Source: CAVDAL01 sp963606965 (GTDB taxonomy: Bacteria; Actinomycetota; Coriobacteriia; Coriobacteriales; QAMH01). From it: a stretch of 23,157 nt of DNA. This document shows positions 7,186 to 16,100 of the stretch, one piece after another. The stretch's first letter is position 1; each line of letters starts with the position of its first letter. The stretch is from NCBI GenBank assembly GCA_963606965.1, contig CAVDAL010000024.1:1-23157 (forward strand), written 5' to 3'. The notes below the pieces were generated by a model. That model was not told where the DNA came from and searched no databases. It saw only the letters and a program-made list of their open reading frames with translations. A program made the translations under genes and the position numbers.

Positions 7186-7290
7186 ATGAAAAACGCGGCG
7201 CCTGAAATAGACGCCGCGGAAATGAAAGAAGTATGTAAACCCAAAGTGTTCTTTACTAATATCAAAACATGCAAGAAATCTGCAAATTAA
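7186..7290 (+). other. Possible 34-codon small ORF across the glyS terminator
   Basis: An ATG at 7186 with GGAG 7 nt upstream opens 34 codons on the plus strand (MKNAAPEIDAAEMKEVCKPK and on) and stops just before the glyS 3' end. A weak promoter-like pair, TTTACT and GATAAT with a 16-bp spacer, lies upstream at about 7120-7147. The first third of the frame is the terminator repeat itself, so the coding appearance may be accidental. I list it because the ribosome-binding site is good; I do not assert a gene. Confidence 0.15.
7189..7219 (-). terminator. Terminator of the rpsP-glyS operon, copy 2 of a 31-nt repeat
   Basis: The stem CGCGGCG/CGCCGCG (7194-7200 with 7212-7218) is followed on the minus strand by five Ts and then CATC. 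It is identical to 6190-6220 over 31 nt. Placed about 75 nt beyond the glyS stop, it ends the housekeeping operon and insulates hipB. Confidence 0.85.
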
Positions 7291-7293
7291 AAT

Positions 7294-9369
7294 TTAAGCA
7301 AGTTTGCTTATATCTGCAACATCTGTAAAGACATCAGCAAATCTATTAAGCAACTTCAAGCGGTTTTCACGCAAAGCCATATCTTCATCCATAATCATTA
7401 CATCGTCAAAGAATGTATCGATTGGCTCACGCAAAGCAGCCAAAGCTTCTATTGCCATGCCATGGTCTGAAACTTCCAAAGCAGAATCTACTGCGTGCTG
7501 AGCAATTGCAATAGCTTCCAATAAAAGCTTTTCGCTTTCCCCCATCAAAGATTCATCAACGTCCGTGCCAAGCTTTGCATCGCGCAAGTTTGCAGCACGA
7601 GTATAAGCAGTTGCCAAATCTTCAAAAAGTTCTGGTTGATCTTTGCGTGCAGATTCCAGCGCATTAATGCGTGCTAAAGTTTCAACAGGCTCAAACATTC
7701 CAACAGCCACAACAGCCTGTATTGCATCAGCACTATAGCCTTTGTCCTTTGCAATAACTTCAAGACGTGTTTTGAAGAAGTCGCGAATTTGCTGAGATAC
7801 TTCATCAAAGTTAAAGTCAACTACTTCATCATATGTATGAAGAGCAGAATCAATCAAACTTGAAAGTGAAGCAGCTGGGCCATCAAGCAAAATATTAATA
7901 ATGCCAATAGCGCTGCGGCGCAAAGCAAATGGATCAGAAGAACCTGTTGGGCCTTGTCCTATAGCAAAAATGCCGCAGATTGTATCAATCTTGTCTGATA
8001 AAGCAACAACTTTACCAGCCATGTTACGAGGCAAATCATCCCCTGCAAAGCGTGGACGATAATGGTCTGTAATAGCAAGAGCGCATGCGTCGCTTTCCCC
8101 CGCTGCTTTTGCATAATGGCCACCCATAATGCCTTGCAAAGAAGTAAATTCAACAACAGCGCTTGTGATAAGGTCAGCTTTTGCTAACAAAGCAGCACGC
8201 AAAGCATCTTCTTTGTCTTGCCCATCAATTCCAGCATCATCGCAAATGTGAGCAGCATTTCTGCAAATGCGTTCAACTTTTGCACGTACTGTGCCAAGCT
8301 TGTCTTGAAATACAACATTTTCAAGACCATCAACATAGCCTTCCAGTGGAGTACGCAAATCTTCTGCAACAAAGAATGCTGCATCATCCAAGCGAGCACG
8401 AACAACGCGTTCATTACCTTGTGTAATAACTTCAGAATTATCAGGATGACCATTGCCAGTGATAATAAATGCATTGTCAAGCGAGCCATCTTCACGATAC
8501 ATTGGGAAGTATCTTTGATGTTCAAGCATTGCGTCTGTGATAATTTCTGGTGGAACATCCAAGAAGCGCTCGTCAAAGTGACCAAGCAAGACGGTTGGAT
8601 ATTCAACCAAGTTAACAACTTCATCAAAAACTTTCTTTGGCATGTCAGCCTTTAAGCCTGTCTTTTCTTCCAAAGCTGCAATTTGCTCGCGAATAATTTG
8701 AGCACGTTTTTGCGCTGAAGGAACAACCCACATTTCTTCATAGCTTGAAAGCAGCTCATCTGCACTTGCAATCTCAAATTCTTTATTAGCAATTAATCTG
8801 TGGCCGCGAGTTTTATTGCCAGCAACAAGGCCAGCAAATTCAACAGGAATTATTTGTTCGCCAAATAAAGCTAAAAGCCAACGCACTGGGCGTGAAAATG
8901 TTTCATGACGGCTGCCCCATCTTTGAGACTTTGGCCAAGACAAGCCAGTAATAAGATTTGCAAGTAAATCTGGAAGCAAAGCATCTGCAGCAACAGCAGG
9001 TTTTTCAACAATTGCATAAACATATTCTTGACCTTGTTCATCAATTTCGCGAACAAGATTTTCAGCATCAATGCCCTTGCCACGAGCAAAGCCCAAAGCA
9101 GCCTTTGTTGGGTTGCCATCTTCATCAAAAGCAATTTTTGCAGATGGACCTTTTGCTTTCAATGTTTGAGCTTGCGTGCTAACAGCCAAAGCGTCGACCA
9201 TCAAAATAATGCGACGCGGAGTTGACATTGTTTTGACTTCTGCATATTCAAGACCTGCATCATCTAAGGCAGATGCAGCTAATTTTTGCAATTGTTCAGT
9301 AGCTGCATAAAGAGCAGCAGCTGGAATTTCTTCTGTTCCAATTTCAAAGGCAAGTGTGCGTGTTTCCAT
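7294..9369 (-). CDS. glyS: Glycyl-tRNA synthetase beta subunit
   Basis: The tRNA-binding subunit of the heterotetrameric (alpha2beta2) bacterial glycyl-tRNA synthetase. At 691 residues it matches the usual 680-700. The N-terminal signature FEIGTEEIPAAAL (about 8-20) is diagnostic. The long central body includes the HD-like region with TSLQGIMGGHYAKAAGE, and the C-terminal 100 or so residues are a DALR-type anticodon-binding helical domain ending in KLLNRFADVFTDVADISKLA. The ATG at 9369 follows the glyQ stop by 2 nt, with AAGGTGAG about 7 nt upstream inside the end of glyQ, so the subunits are co-translated in stoichiometric fashion. Last gene of the operon. Confidence 0.97.
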   Translation of the reverse strand: METRTLAFEIGTEEIPAAALYAATEQLQKLAASALDDAGLEYAEVKTMSTPRRIILMVDALAVSTQAQTLKAKGPSAKIAFDEDGNPTKAALGFARGKGIDAENLVREIDEQGQEYVYAIVEKPAVAADALLPDLLANLITGLSWPKSQRWGSRHETFSRPVRWLLALFGEQIIPVEFAGLVAGNKTRGHRLIANKEFEIASADELLSSYEEMWVVPSAQKRAQIIREQIAALEEKTGLKADMPKKVFDEVVNLVEYPTVLLGHFDERFLDVPPEIITDAMLEHQRYFPMYREDGSLDNAFIITGNGHPDNSEVITQGNERVVRARLDDAAFFVAEDLRTPLEGYVDGLENVVFQDKLGTVRAKVERICRNAAHICDDAGIDGQDKEDALRAALLAKADLITSAVVEFTSLQGIMGGHYAKAAGESDACALAITDHYRPRFAGDDLPRNMAGKVVALSDKIDTICGIFAIGQGPTGSSDPFALRRSAIGIINILLDGPAASLSSLIDSALHTYDEVVDFNFDEVSQQIRDFFKTRLEVIAKDKGYSADAIQAVVAVGMFEPVETLARINALESARKDQPELFEDLATAYTRAANLRDAKLGTDVDESLMGESEKLLLEAIAIAQHAVDSALEVSDHGMAIEALAALREPIDTFFDDVMIMDEDMALRENRLKLLNRFADVFTDVADISKLA

Positions 9370-9371
9370 TA

Positions 9372-10286
9372 TTACTCACCTTCCTTTTTAGCGCCGTCTT
9401 GTGAAGCGATATATGCACCGCCACGTTCGACTACATTTTCAAGATATGATTCACAGCAAGCTTTTGCAATTGTGCGAACGCGCAAGATATAAGCCATGCG
9501 CTCTGTTGCGCTAATTGCGCCGCGAGCATCCAAAATATTAAAAGCGTGCGAACATTTCATAACACAATCATATGCAGGAAGAGGCAAACCTTTTTCCAAT
9601 AGATTATTGCATTCACGTTCATTTGCATCAAAGCGAGCAAGCATAATGTCTACATCTGCAAATTCAAAGTTATAAGCGCTAAATTCGCGTTCATTTTCAT
9701 AAAAAACGTCACCATATGTAAAGACTGTGCCGTCTTCGCTTTCAGACCAGACAAGATCATAAACACTGTCTACGCCCTGAATATACATTGCCAAACGTTC
9801 AAGGCCATATGTAACTTCTGCTGGCACTGGGTCGCATTCAATGCCGCCAACCTGCTGGAAGTATGTAAATTGAGTAACTTCCATGCCATTGAGCCAGACT
9901 TCCCAGCCTAAGCCCCATGCGCCAAGTGTTGGGCTTTCCCAGTCGTCTTCAACAAAGCGAATGTCATGTTCACTTGGTTCAATGCCAATCTCGCGTAAAG
10001 AGCCAAGATAAAGCTCTTGAATGTCATCCGGAGAAGGTTTCATAATCACTTGGAATTGATAATAATGCTGCATGCGGTTTGGGTTGGATGCATATCTGCC
10101 ATCTGCAGGGCGGCGGCAAGGCTGCACATATGCAGTGCGCCAAGTGCCAGGACCCAAAGATCGCAAAGTTGTTGCTGTATGGAATGTTCCAGCTCCAACC
10201 TCAGAGTCGTATGGTTGCAAAACAACACAACCTTTATCTGCCCAATAACGCTGAAGCGTTAAGATGATGTCTTGAAAAGAAAGCAA
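9372..10286 (-). CDS. glyQ: Glycyl-tRNA synthetase alpha subunit
   Basis: The catalytic class II subunit that makes glycyl-adenylate and charges tRNA-Gly together with GlyS. It is 304 residues, the family norm. The N-terminal core LTLQRYWADKGCVVLQPYD, the segment WRTAYVQPCRRPADGRYA and the motif-2-like GWEVWLNGMEVTQFTYFQQ are all highly conserved. The start is a TTG at 10286 (TTG CTT TCT TTT CAA GAC). No ATG or GTG lies closer to the conserved start of the protein, and AGGGGG about 6 nt upstream, overlapping the lepB stop, supports it. The gap to lepB is 9 nt, so the genes are co-transcribed. Confidence 0.96.
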   Translation of the reverse strand: MLSFQDIILTLQRYWADKGCVVLQPYDSEVGAGTFHTATTLRSLGPGTWRTAYVQPCRRPADGRYASNPNRMQHYYQFQVIMKPSPDDIQELYLGSLREIGIEPSEHDIRFVEDDWESPTLGAWGLGWEVWLNGMEVTQFTYFQQVGGIECDPVPAEVTYGLERLAMYIQGVDSVYDLVWSESEDGTVFTYGDVFYENEREFSAYNFEFADVDIMLARFDANERECNNLLEKGLPLPAYDCVMKCSHAFNILDARGAISATERMAYILRVRTIAKACCESYLENVVERGGAYIASQDGAKKEGE

Positions 10287-10295
10287 AAGTTCCCC

Positions 10296-11009
10296 CTAGT
10301 CTATTGTTCCAAATCTGCTTATCGGCCAATACCTAAAGAAGGCATGACCTGTTACATTTTCAACAGGAACAGCACCAAACCAACGGCTGTCCTGTGAGTT
10401 TGTTCTGTTATCACCCATGACCCAAATGTATCCATCTGGCACAGTATATGGATATGTGATGCCAGTTTCTGGGTCATAGCTTGGCTTGCCATCTGTATAT
10501 GGTTCGTCTAATTTTTCACCATCGACATATACATAGCCATCGCGCAAGTCTACAGTCTGACCACCAACAGCAATAACGCGCTTAATCAAAGTGCGGTCTG
10601 GATCTTCAACATCAATAAATGTGACGATGTCGCCCTGCTGTGGCGTGCCAGAAATATAAGAAATTTTTTCAGAAAGAATTCTGTCATTTGATTGCCCTGC
10701 TTCCCCACCAATCAATGTGTCTTCCATAGATTGTGAAGGAATGACATATGGCTGAGCAACATAATGAGTAATTACAAATGCAAGAGCAAATGCTGCAGCA
10801 ACAACAATAACAAATTCAAGGACAGCACGAACTGGGCTAACCTTTTTTGAATGCTTTGGAACATATTCTTCCTTGCTCGAATTTGTCATGTCAGCTTTTT
10901 CGCTTTCAATAGTGTTTTCAGATTTTTCATCTTCTTCACTTGAAAAATCTTGCGATTCATCAAACTGCGAATCTTCATTTGTATCAAGTTTTGTTTCTTC
11001 TGAATCCAA
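10296..11009 (-). CDS. lepB: Signal peptidase I
   Basis: Membrane-bound serine peptidase that removes signal peptides from secreted precursors (family S26). From the TTG at 11009 it has 237 residues: an acidic, probably disordered N-terminus (1-48, rich in E, D and S), a basic stretch, one membrane segment (about 61-83), then the catalytic domain outside the membrane. The nucleophile is Ser94 in PSQSMEDTL, the general base Lys143 in LIKRVIAVGG, and box E is GDNRTNSQDSR near 199-209. The TTG is preceded by GGCGG at 8 nt. An internal ATG at codon 41 would drop most of the acidic tail, so the exact start is uncertain. A 64-bp gap after trmD holds a small hairpin (11057-11073) without a U-tract. 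The CotH-like protein of this window is one plausible substrate. Confidence 0.93.
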   Translation of the reverse strand: MDSEETKLDTNEDSQFDESQDFSSEEDEKSENTIESEKADMTNSSKEEYVPKHSKKVSPVRAVLEFVIVVAAAFALAFVITHYVAQPYVIPSQSMEDTLIGGEAGQSNDRILSEKISYISGTPQQGDIVTFIDVEDPDRTLIKRVIAVGGQTVDLRDGYVYVDGEKLDEPYTDGKPSYDPETGITYPYTVPDGYIWVMGDNRTNSQDSRWFGAVPVENVTGHAFFRYWPISRFGTID

Positions 11010-11073
11010 AATGATAACCGCCTCAAAATTGTATTAAAAAACTAGCTGTATATATTAACTCTGCTATAGAGTT

Positions 11074-11808
11074 TTATTCCTGATTTTGTTCATGCATTTT
11101 GTTCAGCGCCGCCGCCTCTTCGCTATTAAGCATAGCATTTTCAAGCAAGTCAGGACGCAGCTGTGCTGTGCGCAATATTGACTGCTTGCGTCGCCATTTA
11201 TCAATCTCTTGATGATTGCCAGAAAGCAAGATTTCTGGAACATCCATTCCACGGTAAGATGCTGGGCGTGTATATTGCGGAAATTCCAGCAATGACTCAG
11301 AAAATGATTCTTCAACAGCACTGCCTTCATCGCCCAAAACGCCTGGAAGCAGACGCGTCACAGCATCTGCAACAACCATTGCTGCAAGTTCGCCACCTGT
11401 TAAAACATAATCGCCAATGCTATAACAACGGTCAGCCAAAGCATAAGCTCGCTCGTCTATTCCTTCATATCTGCCGCAAACCATCAAAAGACGTTCGCAT
11501 TCGCTAAGCTCAATTGCGTCTGCTTGTGTGAAAGTCTTACCCCATGGCGTGAAGAATATAACTTCAGGTTTTGGACCTTTTGCGCTCAATTCTTCAACAG
11601 CTTCAAAAATTGGCGGGCACATCATTAACAATCCTTGCCCGCCGCCATAAATTTCATCATCTGTGCTGCGGTGTTTGTCATGTGTCCAATCGCGCAAGTC
11701 ATGGGCATTAAATTCTAAAGCACCACTCTTTTGAGCGCGAGCCATGATTGAAGACGACATATATGTATCAAACATTTCTGGAAATACTGAAATTGCATCT
11801 ATTTTCAT
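11074..11808 (-). CDS. trmD: tRNA (guanine(37)-N1)-methyltransferase
   Basis: Transfers a methyl group from S-adenosylmethionine to N1 of G37 next to the anticodon, preventing +1 frameshifting. It is a 244-residue SPOUT-fold enzyme, active as a dimer. Diagnostic features are the N-terminus MKIDAISVFPEMF, DEIYGGGQGLLMMCPP, LLMVCGRYEGIDERA and the trefoil-knot cofactor loop YSIGDYVLTGGELAAMV. The C-terminal domain includes QYTRPASYRGMDVPEILLSG and the RRKQSILRT helix. Its ATG overlaps the rimM stop as ATGA, indicating translational coupling between two factors that act on tRNA and ribosome maturation. Confidence 0.98.
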   Translation of the reverse strand: MKIDAISVFPEMFDTYMSSSIMARAQKSGALEFNAHDLRDWTHDKHRSTDDEIYGGGQGLLMMCPPIFEAVEELSAKGPKPEVIFFTPWGKTFTQADAIELSECERLLMVCGRYEGIDERAYALADRCYSIGDYVLTGGELAAMVVADAVTRLLPGVLGDEGSAVEESFSESLLEFPQYTRPASYRGMDVPEILLSGNHQEIDKWRRKQSILRTAQLRPDLLENAMLNSEEAAALNKMHEQNQE

Positions 11809-12326
11809 TGCTTAATCAGCCCATCCATAATATGCGTTTTTATTGGAAGAGATTCATCTTCTGGAATATCTAAAATAGCTTGCTCAATTAAAGGTATCAA
11901 AACTTCACCATATTGACCTTGCACGACCAAGACATCATTTGCTGGAGTTTCCAGATATTCAACAACTTTGCCAAGTTCGCCATGATTTTCATCAATAATA
12001 CTGCGTCCCAAAAAGATATCAATATCTGAAAATTCATCAATATCAACATCTTCACGCTTTGCTAAAAGATATCGCCCAACAAGCTTTTGAGCTGCATCAA
12101 TGTTGTCATAGCCATCCAAGCAAATGAAAGCTGAACTTTCACTTTCATCTGAAATTGATATGATTGCAGTCTGTCTTTGAATGCCATTTTCAGGCGGCAC
12201 AATCCAAACTTGCAAGCCCTCATACAAACAGAAAGGAAGGCCATCGGCAGCAGTTGCCATGACCTCCCCATTCAAAGCTCGCGTCTTTATAATGCGAGCA
12301 AGTTTTAAGTACGGAGTCTGACTCAT
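11805..12326 (-). CDS. rimM: Ribosome maturation factor RimM
   Basis: Assists maturation of the 30S subunit head and binds S19. The 173-residue protein has the N-terminal RimM beta-barrel (LARIIKTRALNGEVMA near the start, SAFICLDGYDNIDAAQKLVGRYLLAK around 86-111) and a C-terminal PRC-barrel (GRSIIDENHGELGKVVEYLETPANDVLVV, about 128-156, then the conserved VLIPLIEQAILDI). The frame can begin at a GTG (12329) directly after the khpA stop or at the adjacent ATG (12326), which I use. Neither has a clear SD, so translation probably relies on ribosomes finishing khpA. It is divergent at the N-terminus compared with typical RimM (no KPHGLRGE), but the gene order supports the call. Confidence 0.92.
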   Translation of the reverse strand: MSQTPYLKLARIIKTRALNGEVMATAADGLPFCLYEGLQVWIVPPENGIQRQTAIISISDESESSAFICLDGYDNIDAAQKLVGRYLLAKREDVDIDEFSDIDIFLGRSIIDENHGELGKVVEYLETPANDVLVVQGQYGEVLIPLIEQAILDIPEDESLPIKTHIMDGLIKQ

Positions 12327-12329
12327 CAC

Positions 12330-12581
12330 TTAAGCGAGTTCGACTTCAACATGCATATTTGCTTGCAAAGCAGCAGCACGAGTCAAAGTGCGAATAGCCT
12401 TAATGATGCGCCCTTGACGACCAATGACCTTTCCAATGTCGTCTTCTGCAACGGAAATTTCAACAAGAACATCTTCTTCCTCCGTAAGTGAACCTGTAAC
12501 TTCAACGACCTCTGGATTGTCCACAATTTGAACAACCAAAGAACGCACAAGTTCAACTAAGTCATCAGAAGTCTGTGTCAT
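12330..12581 (-). CDS. khpA: KH-domain RNA-binding protein KhpA
   Basis: A small single-KH-domain RNA chaperone of 83 residues. The GXXG loop is in VIGRQGRIIKAIRTL (about 52-66), followed by the helix LTRAAALQAN. In other Gram-positive bacteria KhpA partners KhpB in RNA binding and cell-size control, and it is very commonly encoded between rpsP and rimM, as here. The ATG at 12581 lies 3 nt beyond the rpsP stop. Confidence 0.95.
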   Translation of the reverse strand: MTQTSDDLVELVRSLVVQIVDNPEVVEVTGSLTEEEDVLVEISVAEDDIGKVIGRQGRIIKAIRTLTRAAALQANMHVEVELA

Positions 12582-12584
12582 GTC

Positions 12585-12974
12585 TTATTCCTCTGTTGCT
12601 TCTTCTGCAGCAGCTGCAGCTTCTTCAGCTGCTTTGCGCTTAGCCTCTTCTTCCGCAGCTTTCTTAGCAGCAGCTTCAGCAGCAGCCTTTTCTTTGGCCT
12701 TTAATTCTGCACGATGAGCAATATTTGCTGGAAGCTCTTCACCCTTAACAATAGCGATAAGCTTTGCAACGCGATCTGATGGCTGAGCACCTTTTGCAAT
12801 CCATGCATCAATCTTGTCGATGTCGATATTGATTCCTGATGGCTCGAGCTTTGGATCATAAGTTCCAACTTGTTCGATGATTGCACCATCGCGGCGCTTG
12901 CGGCTGTCTGCAACAACAACGCGGTAATATGGAGCCTTGTGAGTACCATAACGAGATAAACGAATAACTACCAA
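12585..12974 (-). CDS. rpsP: 30S ribosomal protein S16 with alanine/glutamate/lysine tail
   Basis: A structural protein of the small subunit. Residues 1-80 are a standard S16 (VVIRLSRYGTHKAPYYRVVVADSRKRRDG, then GTYDP and the PSDRVAKLI helix). Residues about 85-129 are a low-complexity tail of A, E and K, predicted as one charged helix and acidic at its end (EEATEE). Bacterial S16 is often only 80-100 residues, so this is an extension of roughly 40. The start is a TTG at 12974 with AAGGAG 5 nt upstream. It is the first gene of the seven-gene operon, preceded by a leader with two short hairpins. Confidence 0.97.
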   Translation of the reverse strand: MVVIRLSRYGTHKAPYYRVVVADSRKRRDGAIIEQVGTYDPKLEPSGINIDIDKIDAWIAKGAQPSDRVAKLIAIVKGEELPANIAHRAELKAKEKAAAEAAAKKAAEEEAKRKAAEEAAAAAEEATEE

Positions 12975-12996
12975 AATTTCTCCTTCAAATTACGCA

Positions 12997-13050
12997 CTTG
13001 CCCTATGCAAGCGGTTTATTTGAGACCTATGTGTGATGACGGGTCACACA
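12997..13050 (-). promoter_or_regulatory. rpsP leader with two inverted repeats
   Basis: TGTGTGA/TCACACA (13030-13036 with 13044-13050, 7-nt spacer) and CTTGC/GCAAG (12997-13001 with 13007-13011, 5-nt loop) lie between the cotH terminator and the rpsP SD. They could be hairpins in a ribosomal-protein leader, or the first could be a regulator-binding dyad. I could not place a convincing promoter around them. Confidence 0.35.
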
Positions 13051-13080
13051 GCAGCTCACAATGATACAACATTTCAACAA

Positions 13081-13117
13081 GAAAAATGCGGAAATTCTTA
13101 TTGAATTTCCGCATTTG
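13081..13117 (-). terminator. Terminator of the CotH-like gene
   Basis: The 13-14-bp stem AATGCGGAAATTC/GAATTTCCGCATT (13085-13097 with 13103-13115) has a TTATT-complement loop and is followed on the minus strand by TTTTTC. It lies about 50 nt beyond the stop at 13164 and separates this gene from the rpsP operon. Confidence 0.9.
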
Positions 13118-13163
13118 CAACATTAAGACGTGTGTGGAGGTAAATGTACTGCCAAATCTGCCT

Positions 13164-16100
13164 CTACTTCACTTTCCTGCATTTAATCATCTTTTTATAG
13201 AAAGCTTTAAACTTCTTCGGAACAACAACCTTCAACTTCTTTGAAAGCTTTTTAAATGTTATATTGCGAACATAAAGCTTTTTGGCATTAATCTTAACTT
13301 TCTTCAGCTTCTTGCATCCAGTAAATGCTTTTTTGCCAATTTCTGTGACTTTATATGTTCGTCCATTATATTTAATCTTCTTCTTAACTGTTACAGTCTT
13401 TGCCTTCTTTGACTTAATACCAACAGCCATTACTGTATAACCACTCTTTGAATTGTTGCCAGTAATTTGATATGAAACATTTTTCCTTATAACTTTTTGG
13501 CCAAGAAGTCCGCCCTTTGCTGGTGTGACAGTCACTGTGCATAAGTCTTGAACCAAACTGTCGTCGCTATAAACTCTGACTGTGGCTGTTCCAACACCAA
13601 CAGCATGGATAACACCTGCGTTGTTCACTTCCAAAACATCTGTATCACTTGATTCAAGATAGAAGTCTTCGCTATAGTCGCTAAAATATCCTTCTTCATC
13701 TTGCAAAGTCATCTTCAAAGCTTTGGATTGGCCAGTCTTCATTTTAAATGTGTCATTGCCAACATCGATAGTTTCATATGTGTTGTAATCTAAAGCATAA
13801 ACTTGGTCATTAGTTAAAACTTCAACAGTGCATGAGGCCTTCATGCCGCGCGTGTTAATAGCTGTAACTGTCGCTTTGCCAGCTGCTCTTGTTTTAAAGC
13901 TGCCATCGCCTTCCACTGTGACGACATTTTCATCGCTAGATGTCCAATAGAAGTAATCATCATCCGTATTCATTGGAAGAGTGCTTGCTGTCAAAGTGAA
14001 TGTAGAACCAATTTCTGCTCTTACTTTGCTATAGCTGACATGAACAGATTTTGCAAGCTTGGCACTCTTGTTACTCTTAAATGTTGCCGTTAATGTTATA
14101 TCGCAAGGAGCGTTATCATAATTTGAAATTTCGCCACTATATGTATAGCCATTAGCTTTTAAGTCTGCTAATTCTTCTTCATCATAGCTTTCTTCCATTT
14201 CATCTTCACTCATGCCAAGATATCTTAAATATTGGTCATAAGTCAGATGATAGCTTGTTTCCCACCCTGTAAAAACATATCCATCTTTTTTAGGGAAGCC
14301 AACTGTTTCACCAATAGTCTTGCCAACTAAGGCTGTTTTTGTAGCATATACTTTGCCATCGACTTTGTATGTCAAAGTGCATTCCTGTGGAGATACAAAT
14401 TCAACGTGCGTATCAACCCAATTTTCACGGTCAGTAATCCAAGTGCGCAAGCGCTCAATTTCCTGGTCATATGTCAAAACGATAGGCGCAGGCGTGTCAG
14501 ATTCGTCATATATTACATCATCATCTTCATCATAACCCAAAGGAGACATACCGAATTTTTCAACATTATAATTTACTGATTTTTCAATTCTTGCTTTATA
14601 TTTGTCGAGCTGTCCGCCTTCAGCAATAAGCTCATTAAGCTTTTGCTTCAAATTTGTCCATTGCTCTTTAAAAGCTTTGCAGAATTCTTTATCTTCAAAC
14701 AAGCGCTTAAACCACATGCGGTCAATTACGCCCCAAGAATTTGTTGATGTGTCTGTATATTCTGTTGAACCCCAGGCGACATAATCAAAATCCCAAAGTG
14801 GACCAAAGAAAAGCTTGCCGCCACGCTTCTTATAAAGATATGTGCTGCCAGAACCAAAGGCGTCGCCATTGTTGCTGAATTCTTGCAGCCAAATGTAATT
14901 TACAGCACTTTCCAAATCTAAATATTCAGTATACGACTTGCCATTTTTATCTTTGAAATCTTTGCCATTAATTGCATCTTCTGTTGCTTGCAAATAATTT
15001 TTAATGTAATCATGTTGAGCTTCATTGTAATAATCTTCAAACTTTGGACTTTCAAGAGCAAATGAAACTTCATTATTTGTTGAAACATTCAACTTGTCAT
15101 TGTCAGGTTCATCCATTGAAATTAAATAACCACCACTGATTGTGTCAGGGTCAGTTGAATGAATTGTTGCATCATCTTTTTCAAGATCATCAATATTTAC
15201 GCGAGTCTTGCCAACACGAACCTGCTCGCACAAAAAGTAAGTGCCATAATATTCGCCATTCATTACAACTTCAACAGGTTCACTTTTTGGAGTATATTCC
15301 ATGCCAAGTTGTTCGCCAAGCCAATATGTGATCTTATTGCGAAGCATGCTATTGTCATAATAATTTGCGAGCAAAACCCAATGCTTGTTCTTGCCCATTC
15401 CTAAAATGTTTGATGAAGAATCAAGCTTGATTTTATAAGGCTTGCGATTTGTCGTCCATGTTGAATTGCCACGCCCGCGAATATATTCAAGCTGATATGT
15501 TCCACCTTTAGCCTGCTTGCCAGTATATTCACTTTTGAAGCCATCAGGAACATTAATTGTCATGCTGCCATAGCATTCAGCAGAATGATCTTCTGAAGAA
15601 TTCATCTCATTTATTGTGCCTTCAGATTCGTCGATATCGAATGAAACTGTAGGGACTGTATATTCCATAAATTCAACGCTGCGGAACAGTATTTGAATGC
15701 CATCATCAACAGTTGGATTTACAATCTTGAAAGAGAATTTGTGTTCCCCTGTTAAATTCAAAGATGAAATATCAACACAAGCATCTTTTGTGACTGTCCA
15801 ATCTTTCTTCTTCTTTTGCTTTGGCAAAACGAATGTTGCAATTGGAGTTGTTTCATCATCCATATAACATGCAACGCTTACTTTGCAGCCATAAACGCTA
15901 AGTGCATCAATGCGAATGCGACTAACAGGATTTGAATCAAAATTTAATGTTTTATCGATATAAAAACCTGTCTGCGTGAGTTCATCTTTTGTGCCGGCAA
16001 CATAAACACCTGACATGTTATTGTCTGTAAATGTAATAGAATCTGAATCAGTCTTTAATTGATTGTCTTGCAACAAAGTAGAAAAATACTGATTCATATA

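Noticed and set aside
11057..11073. Hairpin AACTCT/AGAGTT after trmD as an operon terminator
   Set aside because: On the transcribed (minus) strand it is followed by AATATATAC, not a U-tract, and lepB is clearly part of the same gene run.
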